Below are positions 19,225 to 28,034 of a DNA stretch of 64,000 nucleotides, piece after piece. The notes beneath the pieces were generated by a model. It saw nothing but the letters and a program-made list of their open reading frames with translations. It did not search any database and had not been told where the DNA came from. Source of the stretch: Brevundimonas sp. EYE_349 (GTDB lineage Bacteria; Pseudomonadota; Alphaproteobacteria; Caulobacterales; Caulobacteraceae); assembly GCF_023147505.1 (NCBI RefSeq), contig NZ_JAHXPB010000002.1:434001-498000 (forward strand), read 5' to 3'. The position numbers and the translations under genes are program-made. The first letter of the stretch is position 1; every line of letters starts with the position of its first letter.

Positions 19225-20127
19225 GTGGCCCACGACCTCCGCATCGTCGACAGCCATGTCCACCTGTGGGACCTGTCGCGCGCCCGCTACGATTGGCTTC
19301 AGGACGATCCCCTGCCGAACAATCCGGCGGGGGACATGAGCCCCATCGCCCACCGGAACTATCTGCTGGACGACTATCTGGCCGATACGGCGGGCTGGCG
19401 CGTGGACAAGATCGTCCATGTCGAGGCTGGCCAGCCCATCGGTCGGCAGTTGGCCGAGACCGACTGGCTGCAATCCATCGCTGACCAGCGCGGCTACCCC
19501 CACGCCATCGTCGCCGGCGCCGACCTGCTGGATCCCGACCTGGACGCCCTGCTGGAAGCCCAGGCGGCGCGTCCGAACGTGCGCGGCGTGCGCCAGATCG
19601 TCTGCTGGCACGAAGACCCACTGAAGACCTACACCGACCGCGATCTGCTGCGCGATCCCAAATGGGTCGAGGGTTTCGCCAAGCTGGCCCGACACGGCCT
19701 GTCGTTCGACCTCCAGCTCTATCCGTCGCAGATGGCGACCGCCGCCATCATCGCCGCCCGCCATCCCGACATTCCGATGATCGTCAATCACGCCGGTCTG
19801 CCGACCGACCGCAACGACATCGGCATGGAGCGTTGGCGGATCGGCCTGCGCCTGCTGGCCGCCCAGCCCCAGGTCTCGATCAAGATTTCGGGCCTTGGCA
19901 TCACCGACCGCGCCTGGACGCCCGACAGCATCCGCCCGACCTTCCTCGAGTGCATCGACGCCTTTGGAACCGAGCGCGCCATGTTCGCCTCGGACTTCCC
20001 GGTCGAAAGCGTCCACGGAACCTTCGACGCCTTCTATTCCGCCTTCGACGCCATCACCGCCGACTTCTCGCCCAACGAGCGAGACCGCCTGTTCGCGGGC
20101 AACGCCGAGGCGATCTACCGCCTCTGA
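19225..20127 (+). CDS. L-rhamnono-gamma-lactonase (amidohydrolase family)
   Basis: A 300-aa metal-dependent TIM-barrel hydrolase expected to open L-rhamnono-1,4-lactone to L-rhamnonate (LRA2 step). Metal and active-site motifs are DSHVHLWDL at the N-terminus, SFDLQLYPSQ, MIVNHAGLPTDR and MFASDFPVE. It begins at a GTG 10 bases after the dehydrogenase stop and is the last gene of the rhmD operon. Alternative lactone or 2-pyrone hydrolases share the fold, but the surrounding genes make the rhamnose role most likely. Confidence 0.87.
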   Translation: MAHDLRIVDSHVHLWDLSRARYDWLQDDPLPNNPAGDMSPIAHRNYLLDDYLADTAGWRVDKIVHVEAGQPIGRQLAETDWLQSIADQRGYPHAIVAGADLLDPDLDALLEAQAARPNVRGVRQIVCWHEDPLKTYTDRDLLRDPKWVEGFAKLARHGLSFDLQLYPSQMATAAIIAARHPDIPMIVNHAGLPTDRNDIGMERWRIGLRLLAAQPQVSIKISGLGITDRAWTPDSIRPTFLECIDAFGTERAMFASDFPVESVHGTFDAFYSAFDAITADFSPNERDRLFAGNAEAIYRL

Positions 20128-20146
20128 CCTCGCCGCTATGTGGCGG

Positions 20147-22882
20147 TCAGGGCCTGTAGCCCAGACGCGCCGCCGCCTCCTCCAGACTGTCGCCGATCAG
20201 GGCCAGGTTTTCGATGGCCGCCAAACTCCATTGCGCCGCGTCGTTGGTCGACACCTGCGCGTCCTCTTGGATGGGACGCAGAACATCCACGCCGCCCACG
20301 GGCATCGAACGGGCGCCCAGCAGCGCCTGCAGCTTGGCCGGATCTTTGCCCAGAAACTCGCTCCAGGCCCGTTGCGCCAGGGCGGGGTCGCCTTCCTTAT
20401 TGGCTGCATAGGCGGTCAGGCGTGAGTGCGCCTCGGTCAGCGACCGGCCCCTGGGCGCCTGGCCCAGCAGGCCGGCGATCTCGTTGTCCGGCGCGTTGTA
20501 GTAGCGGCAGTATTCCAGCCAGGCGGCGCGATAGGACGGCACATCCAGCAGGTCCAGCAGTTCGGCGTTCATCTCCGCCACGCCGAAGACGGCGTTCAGA
20601 TGCGACACGGCGACATAATCGCCCTGCCCCTGATAGCGGCCGGTGGCCAGATCGAACGGCGCCTCTCCGGCGAACCAGCGGCGCTTCATGCCGCCGATGG
20701 TGGTCATGCCGTTGACGATCCGGTCGCGCCAGCGGCGGTCGCCCGTCCGCTCCCATTCCGTCAGCCAGGCCGAGATGAAGGCGCCCCATGAGGTGCCGAA
20801 GCCGGACACCACCTGCCCCTCGGGGACGGCGCGTCCCGGCGCGGGCGGCAGCTTGCGTGAGATGTCGACGTTCTGAAGCGCGTGGTCCGACTCGTTCAGT
20901 TCGCGCATCAGGTCCCCGACCCGCTCGTCCGCCGTCAGGAAATAGTAGATGCGGCGATAGGCGACGTTCGAGACGCGCGGCTGTTTGGACGAATCCGACC
21001 AGTGCTGCACCCCGTGGCGCGTGCCGAAGCCCTTGAACCGGCCCAGGTGATAGACGTCCACCTCGCCCGTGTGGCGCGTCATGGCCTCGGCCAGCTTGAA
21101 CACATCGGCTCGGCCCGTCCGCAAGTAGCTGGTCCACAGCCACAGGTCGGTCGAAAGCTCTGAGTTGTCCCAGGCGTAGCCGCCGACGTCGTAGCGCCAC
21201 ATGTGGCGATCGGGGTCATAGGTGTGCATGACGTCGCCATAGGACCAGAACCCGTACCAGCGCCGCTGATCGACCTCCTGAATATAGTGGTCCAGCAGGT
21301 GGGTCAGCCGCCCCTCCAGCGCCGCGCGAACGGGCGTGGAGGCATCGGGCAGGGACCAGTCGCCGAACACGCCCGCCCTATGCATCCGCGCCGGCTCGAC
21401 CGTCAGGCGCGCCGGATCGGCGATCTGTTCGGCCATGGCCGAGAAGTCCGCGTGCGAGGGCGTCCCGCCCAGGGCCCAGAGCGTCAGTTCCGAGGTGCGG
21501 GCGATGCCGTGGGCGTCGTCCCAGCCGGCCTCATAATCCTCATAGGTGATGTCCAGCCCGACCAGCTCCTCGGCCGTGGTGTCCATGCCGTTGGCGCTGC
21601 GATAGGGGCGCAGGTCCATGGCCGGGGCTTCCGGCGACCACATCCAGGCCGTCAGCTGCGCCGTGTCGGTATGGGCGTTGCGGATGTCCAGCGCGACCGG
21701 CGCGCGTTGCCAGAAGTCCTTCAGCCCCAGGGCGACCTCGCCCGAGGCGCCGCCGACATAGGCCAGGCCCCGGCTGCGCCTGCCCGCATTGGAATCGATC
21801 CAGGCATGGCCCTCGCTGGTCCGCTTGCGCAGGGTGAAGCCGTCGGGCGACAACTGGCTGAAGGCGAAATCGCCCCACTCAGGCACCCATTGCAGACCGT
21901 CGTTCTTGAGGATGTCGGGCAGGTCGGCGAAGGCCACGGCGCGGCCTTCGATCTGGGCCTGACGTACGGCGGGGGCCGGGTTGGCGCGTGTCCGCAGCCC
22001 CGTCAGCGTCCGCACCGCCTCGCCCCACACCCCCTCGCCCTCTCCGGCGAAACGGATGTGGCGGTTATAGCTTTCGTCGGTCATCGGCGTGTCGGCGACG
22101 ACGCCCACCCCCCGGATGAAGTCGGTCTTCGGGTCGCCGTCGAAGATGAAGCTGTGGACGATCCGCACGCTGTCGGACCCGGCGTAGAAGTACAGCCGCA
22201 CCGAGACCGGCAGCCACTCGCGCGTTCCATCGGTGTGAACGCCGTCCAGCTTGATCACCGCGCGTACGGGGCCGGACTGCTCGACCACAGCCTGACGGAT
22301 GCGGACGCCGTAGCGCGAGGACTTCACCGCCCCGCCCTCTTCCAGTTCGGGCTTGTCTTGCGACAGGGCGACCAGGGACAGCTTGCCCACGACCGAACGG
22401 CCGCCGCGCGTCGCGCCGGAAACCAGGGCGTCGCCCGACTTCGGCACGCGCCATTCCAGATCGCCGACCGTGACGACGATCTGCTGGCCCCGATCGGCGA
22501 CCCGCACCGGCTTGCCGGGCGCAGGCGAGACGCCGGGGGCCAGCGTCAGACCGTCCAGCGAAGCATCCCCGGTCACCGCATGGGCCGACCATTTCAGCGA
22601 ACCATCCGGCCAATAGGCGATCGGCCAGGACTGGGCGGGGGTTGCGCGGCCCGATCCGTCGCGGATACTGAACGCCTGATTGGGGCGAAGGGCGCCGCGC
22701 GGCCACGGCACGCCGAAGGTCGCGCCCTCAAGCCGGGCAGGCTTATGGCCATCCAGCCAGCGAAGAGGCGTGGCGGGCGCGCCGCGGCGCGGTGCGGCCA
22801 AGGCGACGCCGGATACGGCCTGAGCGGCGGCGAGAGAGACGGCGCCCATCAGCAGGTGACGCCGCGAAGGTTGGAACGACAT
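20147..22882 (-). CDS. Tat-exported PcRGLX-like exo-rhamnogalacturonan lyase (PL26-like)
   Basis: A 911-aa exported protein with a twin-arginine signal (SRRHLLMGAVSLAAAQAVSG). It has an N-terminal beta-barrel-like domain (LEGATFGVPWPRGALR, WPIAYWPDGSLKWSAHAV), a middle beta domain and a C-terminal alpha-helical toroid (RWYGFWSYGDVMHTYDPDRH, VGGYAWDNSELSTDLWLW). This arrangement matches the PcRGLX/PL26 exo-rhamnogalacturonan lyases as I know them. The enzyme would release unsaturated disaccharide units from RG-I ends, complementing PL11. The start at 22882 has GGGAG 6 bases upstream. It follows the large TonB receptor on the same strand, across a strong terminator. Confidence 0.78.
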   Translation of the reverse strand: MSFQPSRRHLLMGAVSLAAAQAVSGVALAAPRRGAPATPLRWLDGHKPARLEGATFGVPWPRGALRPNQAFSIRDGSGRATPAQSWPIAYWPDGSLKWSAHAVTGDASLDGLTLAPGVSPAPGKPVRVADRGQQIVVTVGDLEWRVPKSGDALVSGATRGGRSVVGKLSLVALSQDKPELEEGGAVKSSRYGVRIRQAVVEQSGPVRAVIKLDGVHTDGTREWLPVSVRLYFYAGSDSVRIVHSFIFDGDPKTDFIRGVGVVADTPMTDESYNRHIRFAGEGEGVWGEAVRTLTGLRTRANPAPAVRQAQIEGRAVAFADLPDILKNDGLQWVPEWGDFAFSQLSPDGFTLRKRTSEGHAWIDSNAGRRSRGLAYVGGASGEVALGLKDFWQRAPVALDIRNAHTDTAQLTAWMWSPEAPAMDLRPYRSANGMDTTAEELVGLDITYEDYEAGWDDAHGIARTSELTLWALGGTPSHADFSAMAEQIADPARLTVEPARMHRAGVFGDWSLPDASTPVRAALEGRLTHLLDHYIQEVDQRRWYGFWSYGDVMHTYDPDRHMWRYDVGGYAWDNSELSTDLWLWTSYLRTGRADVFKLAEAMTRHTGEVDVYHLGRFKGFGTRHGVQHWSDSSKQPRVSNVAYRRIYYFLTADERVGDLMRELNESDHALQNVDISRKLPPAPGRAVPEGQVVSGFGTSWGAFISAWLTEWERTGDRRWRDRIVNGMTTIGGMKRRWFAGEAPFDLATGRYQGQGDYVAVSHLNAVFGVAEMNAELLDLLDVPSYRAAWLEYCRYYNAPDNEIAGLLGQAPRGRSLTEAHSRLTAYAANKEGDPALAQRAWSEFLGKDPAKLQALLGARSMPVGGVDVLRPIQEDAQVSTNDAAQWSLAAIENLALIGDSLEEAAARLGYRP

Positions 22883-22921
22883 GTTCGACTCCCGCCGCCC
22901 CAGCGGCGCTTTACGCACTGA

Positions 22922-22957
22922 AGGAAAAACGGCCGCCGCCCCTAGAGGCGACGGCCG
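22922..22957 (-). terminator. Rho-independent terminator after the large TonB receptor
   Basis: Read leftward, an 11-bp stem (CGGCCGTCGCC / GGCGGCGGCCG, one T-G pair) with a 6-base loop is followed at once by TTTTT. It is the clearest intrinsic terminator in the window and would limit read-through from the receptor gene into the PL26-like gene. Confidence 0.8.
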
Positions 22958-22972
22958 CGATCACCGAGATGA

Positions 22973-25900
22973 TCAGTATTTGTAGGTCGCGCCCAGGAAG
23001 AAGCGGCGGCCCGAATAGCCCCTGTTGATCAGGCGGATGTCGCCCGCATAGGTGCTTTCATCCTCTTCGGTCAGGTTCTTGCCTTCCGCGAACAGGGTCA
23101 GCCCCTTCAGGCCGGGCTTCCAGGAGATCTTGCCGTCCAGATAGCCGGTTGGCTCCTTGATGATCGGATTGCCCGACTGATCGGCGGCCGTAACCAGGTA
23201 CTGCGAGCGATAGTTGTAGGCCAGGCGCGCGTTGATCGGACCGCGCTCATACCACAGGGTCGCGTTGTAGCTGGTGCTGGACAGGCCGGGATACGACAAC
23301 TCCGAACCATCGAGTTGGCTGAAAACGCCGACGTCCGAGGCTTCCTGATAGGTGTAGTTCACGTCGGCGCCGAGGCCGGACAACAGGCCGGGTAGGAAGG
23401 TGAAGGCGGTTTTGGCCGTCAGTTCGACGCCCGAAATCTTAGCGCCTTCGCCGTTGATGAAGCTGTTATAGTAGTACAGCACGCCGTCGCCAAACACGTC
23501 CCGCTGGCCCAGGCTGGTGCGCGAGGGCAGATAGAAGGTTTGGATGTCCTTATAGAAGAAGCCGGCCGAGAACTGGGTGTCGCGGTTCGGATACCATTCG
23601 AAGGACAGGTCGTACTGCGCCGCTTCATAAGGCTTCAGGTCTGGGTTGCCGGCCGAGCAGCTGTCGGGACCATCTTCCGCCGTTCCGTCGTTGGCGTAGT
23701 TGATGGTGCAGGTCATGTTCGGCAGTAGGTAGTTGTAAAGCGGCCGCGCCATCAGCTTGGCGTAACCGACCCGCATGCTCAGCATATTGTCGATCAGCCA
23801 GGCGTTGACGTTGAAGCTGGGCAGCCACTTGGTATAGTCGCGCGTTTGCTCGACTAGGGTGTTGGACACGACCGCTGTGGTCGCCACGCCGTTGACCAGA
23901 CGGGTCTCGCTGCGCGTGAACTTGCCCGCCGTATTGGTCTGAGTATGGACGCGGCGCAGGCCCAGGTTCCCGACCAGATCCAGGCCGAAGATCGGCAGGG
24001 CCCAGTCCAGACGGACGTACTGAGCGTCGGTCTGTTCCTTCACGCGGTACGGAATCTGGTCATAGGTTTTGCCGTCGTTGCCGACGCCGGAATACAGGTT
24101 GTCCAGGTTGAAGTGGCTGGTGTCCAGGTTCTGGGCGATGGCGCCGAAGTTCGGATACAGCCAGTTCGAAGGCAGAGCGCCGCCGCCGTAGTAAAAGTCG
24201 GACGGCAGAGCCGTCATGGCCGAGCCGAACACCGAGTTCGAGAAGGCGCGCGACCAGGTCTCGGTCGTGTTCCAATAGTTGGTCTGATACGCATTGCCGT
24301 ACAGCGGCGCCGTCTGATCGACCGTCGCCGTGTCGCTGACTCGGGCCGTGGAGTTAATCGAGTTGGCGTAGATGACGATGTTGTCGAGTTCCGAGGCCAG
24401 ATTTGCGCCAGGGCTGACGATGAAGCCGCCGTAATCGTAGCCCTTGGTTTCGGCGTTCGAATACCGCCCGCCGAACTTAATGTTGGTCAGGAAGGTCGTG
24501 CGCGGGTCGAAATCGATGTCCAGCTTGTACTGATCCTCCTTGTTCGACGATTGCGAGGGCCGATACTGGATCTGGTATTGGCTGACCGCAGAGGCGTCGG
24601 ACGGCGAGAAGCCGGGCGCGAAGGTGAAGATCGGCGCCGAGGTGCCTGGTTCCAGGCTGACGACCATGCCGGGCGTGTTGAAGCTGACCGAGACGTTGTT
24701 GGTCTGGCTCAGCGTCTCGCTCTTGGCGTTGGCGCCGAGGAAATCGACCTTGAAACGGTCATTGTACCACTTCAGCCCGTAGGTGATGTAGTCGGAGTCC
24801 GTCTCGTAGCGGAAATCGCGCGACGAGATGCTGAATGCCGAATCGCCGCCTCGACCCGAGGTGCCCAGGCAGTTGCCCACAGTGTATTTTATGACGTTGT
24901 GGTTCGCATCCACGACCACGCCCGGAACGGTTTCGGCGGTGGCCGGTGTGACGCGGGTGCACGCCGGACCGTAGTTCAGACGGTCAAGTGCGGTGAAGTC
25001 CGTACCATAGTTGATGTCGTTCAACTGCTGCGTCCGGTGGTTCGTCTGATAGGTGACGAAGCCACGCAGATTGTCGGCGAACTTGTATTCCGCAGTGAAC
25101 TCGCCGGAGCTGCGCTTGTCCTCCCGCGTCCAAACACGATAGCGCGACACGCGCGGATTATAGTCGTACCACTGGCTTTGGCACGCGGTGCGAGCCTGCG
25201 CGGTAGTCAGGGTGTTGGCGTCGGGCGTGGTGAGAGTCGCGCACGCCGCCTCGCTGCCCACGGCGGCGATATAGTCGTTCACCGCGCGGCTATAGGATTG
25301 GTTATAATAGTTGACCGTCTTGTTCGGCGAGTTGTCGAAGTCCGCGAGGCGGGCCCACGAGTGATCGTCGTAGAAGTCACCGCGGGTCAGGACATTGTCA
25401 TAGGTGACATTTGCCATGAGGCCGAGACGGCCGTCCAGCAACTGGGTCGCACCAAACACGCTGGCGCGGGGCTTCCAGTCCGGCAGGGTGTCCAGCTTCT
25501 GACCGGACAAGGTCATGGAGAAGGTCGGCGCGCGGAAATCCAGCGGCTTTCGCGTCTGGACCGACACCGTGCCGCCAACGGCTCCCTCGGTCATGTCGGA
25601 AGTGAAGCCCTTGAACACGTCGATGGACTTGACGATCTCGGCCGGCAATTCACGGAAGTCGTTGGACCGGCCGCCGCCGCCATAGACGTTCAGGTTTCCG
25701 GCCGTGGACAGGACGCTGACGCCGTTGACTTCGACGCGGTTCAGGTCGGGCTCGACGCCACGGATCGAGACGGCGTTGCCTTCGCCGAAGTCACGCGACA
25801 GTTGGACCCCCGTCACTCGGCCCAGGGCCTCGCCCACGTTCTTGTCGGGGAACTGGCCGATGTCGTCGGCGACGATGGAGTCCGACACGGTGCTGGCCGA

Positions 25901-26104
25901 ACGCTTGCGGTTCATGGCCGACTGAAGGCTGGAACGGGTGCCGACCACCACGACTTCATCGACGGTCGAAACCGGAGCGTCCGACGCCTGGGTTCCCGTC
26001 GGCTGCTGGGCGTTCGCCGCGCCGGCGGACGCCAGCATCAGGGCGGCGGCCCCGGCGGTGTACATGAAGCGGCGGGCCCGTCGCCCGTTCGACTGTGTCG
26101 TCAC
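22973..26104 (-). CDS. large TonB-dependent receptor for oligosaccharides
   Basis: A 1043-aa outer-membrane receptor of the Xanthomonas/Caulobacter type (TIGR01782-like), the alphaproteobacterial counterpart of SusC. A signal peptide ends AGAANAQ; a TonB-box-like VDEVVVVGTRSS follows, then the plug (DDIGQFPDKNVGEALGRVTG, SIRGVEPDLNRVEVNG). The barrel ends GYSGRRFFLGATYKY with a terminal aromatic residue. The GTG start at 26104 has AGGAGG 8 bases upstream. Such receptors import glycans; its place among RG-I lyases makes rhamnogalacturonan oligosaccharides the likely cargo. No SusD-like partner is present, as expected outside Bacteroidota. Confidence 0.92.
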   Translation of the reverse strand: MTTQSNGRRARRFMYTAGAAALMLASAGAANAQQPTGTQASDAPVSTVDEVVVVGTRSSLQSAMNRKRSASTVSDSIVADDIGQFPDKNVGEALGRVTGVQLSRDFGEGNAVSIRGVEPDLNRVEVNGVSVLSTAGNLNVYGGGGRSNDFRELPAEIVKSIDVFKGFTSDMTEGAVGGTVSVQTRKPLDFRAPTFSMTLSGQKLDTLPDWKPRASVFGATQLLDGRLGLMANVTYDNVLTRGDFYDDHSWARLADFDNSPNKTVNYYNQSYSRAVNDYIAAVGSEAACATLTTPDANTLTTAQARTACQSQWYDYNPRVSRYRVWTREDKRSSGEFTAEYKFADNLRGFVTYQTNHRTQQLNDINYGTDFTALDRLNYGPACTRVTPATAETVPGVVVDANHNVIKYTVGNCLGTSGRGGDSAFSISSRDFRYETDSDYITYGLKWYNDRFKVDFLGANAKSETLSQTNNVSVSFNTPGMVVSLEPGTSAPIFTFAPGFSPSDASAVSQYQIQYRPSQSSNKEDQYKLDIDFDPRTTFLTNIKFGGRYSNAETKGYDYGGFIVSPGANLASELDNIVIYANSINSTARVSDTATVDQTAPLYGNAYQTNYWNTTETWSRAFSNSVFGSAMTALPSDFYYGGGALPSNWLYPNFGAIAQNLDTSHFNLDNLYSGVGNDGKTYDQIPYRVKEQTDAQYVRLDWALPIFGLDLVGNLGLRRVHTQTNTAGKFTRSETRLVNGVATTAVVSNTLVEQTRDYTKWLPSFNVNAWLIDNMLSMRVGYAKLMARPLYNYLLPNMTCTINYANDGTAEDGPDSCSAGNPDLKPYEAAQYDLSFEWYPNRDTQFSAGFFYKDIQTFYLPSRTSLGQRDVFGDGVLYYYNSFINGEGAKISGVELTAKTAFTFLPGLLSGLGADVNYTYQEASDVGVFSQLDGSELSYPGLSSTSYNATLWYERGPINARLAYNYRSQYLVTAADQSGNPIIKEPTGYLDGKISWKPGLKGLTLFAEGKNLTEEDESTYAGDIRLINRGYSGRRFFLGATYKY

Positions 26105-26332
26105 TGAAGTTCCTCCTGCGGCCTATGGCCTTATTGTTTGAGCGGCGCCCTCGCGGCCGCCCCCCGGCGGCGCATTGTGTGAAGGCTGTGGCGCGGGCGT
26201 TGCGACGCCCGCAAATCATCTGCGGCTGGCGCTCCGGTCAGCGTCCATCGACGCCGGACGCGAAGACGCGCCCATTCACGCTTCCCTCCTGACAGCGGTC
26301 CTTTGCGGACTCGTATTCTCGCTACCCAGCCC
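26105..26332 (-). promoter_or_regulatory. long 5' leader of the TonB receptor gene
   Basis: About 220 bases separate the predicted transcription start from the GTG. No coding signal is convincing here. The near end holds the AGGAGG ribosome binding site. The length would allow post-transcriptional control, but I see no known riboswitch. Confidence 0.4.
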
Positions 26333-26363
26333 TCTATAGCACCGGGTCTGATTTGTGCCAAAT
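26333..26363 (-). promoter_or_regulatory. promoter with overlapping inverted repeat, TonB receptor gene
   Basis: Leftward TTGGCA (26356-26361) and TATAGA (26333-26338) are spaced by exactly 17 bases, a good sigma70-type promoter. The inverted repeat ATTTG-TGC-CAAAT (26351-26363) covers the -35 box, the position expected for a repressor operator. Which regulator binds is unknown; none encoded nearby is an obvious match. Confidence 0.6.
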
Positions 26364-26419
26364 ATGAATTTGTCGTCTCACATTTTAGGAAATCAGAGAT
26401 GGCGCTCAGAAAAACTTAA

Positions 26420-28009
26420 TCACACCAGCCGGTTGCGGCCCCACAGACGCTCGTACTTCCACCCCGTCAGGCTTTCGACGATCTGCTTGGCTTCTGGGCT
26501 GGACGGCTCGGTCTCTCCAGACCGCAGACGGTCGATTTCGCTCATCAGGACCTTGTGGCTGGGTTGATCTAGGCGGAATGACCACGAAAGGATCGCGCCC
26601 GCCGCCATGACCAGGATCGGGCCGGCGACCAGCAGCCCCGCGACCGTGGCCACCGCCCCCGGCGTCTGCGCGACCACGCCCCCCGCTGCGCCAGCCTTAG
26701 GCGAGACATAGCCTCCGGTCTCGATGATCCAGCCGGTCAGGATGATGGCCCCGGACTGGGCGACCTTGCGCACCAGGGTCATTACCCCCGCGAAGATGCC
26801 CTCGCGACGCTGGCCCGTGACCGCCTCGTCGACGTCCGGCAGATAGTTGTAGACCGACCACGGCACGAAATTCAGCGTGCCGCGCCCCAGCCCCGCCAAG
26901 ACGATTGGCCCCAGCAGCCAGAAGGCGGCGCCCAGGTTGAACCCGCCTGAGCCCGGATTGACCAGGGCGAACAGATCCTGCCCCCCGACCGTCGGCCGCA
27001 CGAAGTAGAAGATCAACAACAGCATCAGGGCGGCGGTGAAGAAGCCCGCCGCGATCCGATAGGCGATCACCGGCCCGATGCGGATGACCAGATGGATCGC
27101 CACCATCACGGAGATCAGCTGGGCGACATACATGGCGGTCATCATCTGCGAGATCATCACCGTCGCGCCCAGCATCACGGTCGCCACGAAGATCGGAAAC
27201 GCGGTGTTGAAGATGTCCTGAGAGATATAGCCGCCCAGATAGATCGACAGATGCTGGCGGAAGGCCCGGATCCGCAGGGTCGAGAACAGGTCGCGGAACA
27301 TGTTCACCGGGATCAGCAGCGCCTTGCGCAGGCTGGGCGGCTCGGCCTTCACCGCCTTCTCGGCGTCGGTGAACGGACGTTCCCAGGTGAAGATCACGAC
27401 CAGGATCACAACGGCGCTGAACAACAGGCCGAAGATGGTCGCCATGATCAGGAAGGTCTGGGCCGAATCCCGACCGCCGAAGTTGTTGATGATCAGGGTC
27501 GGCAGATAGGAGGCCAGGATGGCCGAGCTTTGGGCCATCAGCATGCGCGCGCCCGCAAACTTGGCCTTCTCCTTGTAATCCTTGGTCATCTCGGCCGCGA
27601 GCGTTTCCCAGGGAATGAGAAACATCGTGTACAGCAGCTCGAAGAAGATGAAGGCGGTCAGATAATAGACGAAGGTCTGGCCGCTGATGAAGATCAGGGC
27701 GAAGCTGGGCAGCAGCGGAATGGTGATCAGAAGGAAGATCTTGCGCCGCCCCACCGTCCTGCCGATCCAGGTGTGGCGCAGATTGTCCGACACATAGCCG
27801 ATCAGCGGACAGGTGATGGCCTCCAGCAGTCGCGGCAGGCCCAGGATCAGGCCGGCCTGGACCGGCGTCAGGTCGCAGAAGGTCGTGAAGAAGTAGAACA
27901 GCCAGCCGGTGATCACCGCCTGGGCGCCCGCCCCCAGCATGTCGCCGGAGCCCCAGCCCCAGTAGTTGTACCAGCGCGGGATGCGGGCGGACGGTTCCGT
28001 GGACGTCAT
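26420..28009 (-). CDS. GPH-type MFS sugar:cation symporter
   Basis: A 529-aa, roughly 12-helix inner-membrane transporter of the glycoside-pentoside-hexuronide:cation family (MFS_2). It begins RIPRWYNYWGWGSGDMLGAG, contains the loop motif GRTVGRRKIFLLITIP and the conserved LLYTMFLIPWETLAAEMTKD segment. Context with GH105, KduI and the lyases points to uptake of unsaturated rhamnogalacturonan or oligogalacturonide products into the cytoplasm, like TogT-type carriers. It follows GH105 on the same strand by 25 bases, so the two are probably co-transcribed. Confidence 0.87.
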   Translation of the reverse strand: MTSTEPSARIPRWYNYWGWGSGDMLGAGAQAVITGWLFYFFTTFCDLTPVQAGLILGLPRLLEAITCPLIGYVSDNLRHTWIGRTVGRRKIFLLITIPLLPSFALIFISGQTFVYYLTAFIFFELLYTMFLIPWETLAAEMTKDYKEKAKFAGARMLMAQSSAILASYLPTLIINNFGGRDSAQTFLIMATIFGLLFSAVVILVVIFTWERPFTDAEKAVKAEPPSLRKALLIPVNMFRDLFSTLRIRAFRQHLSIYLGGYISQDIFNTAFPIFVATVMLGATVMISQMMTAMYVAQLISVMVAIHLVIRIGPVIAYRIAAGFFTAALMLLLIFYFVRPTVGGQDLFALVNPGSGGFNLGAAFWLLGPIVLAGLGRGTLNFVPWSVYNYLPDVDEAVTGQRREGIFAGVMTLVRKVAQSGAIILTGWIIETGGYVSPKAGAAGGVVAQTPGAVATVAGLLVAGPILVMAAGAILSWSFRLDQPSHKVLMSEIDRLRSGETEPSSPEAKQIVESLTGWKYERLWGRNRLV

Positions 28010-28034
28010 CTCGGCTTCTCCAGACCGCGGCGCG

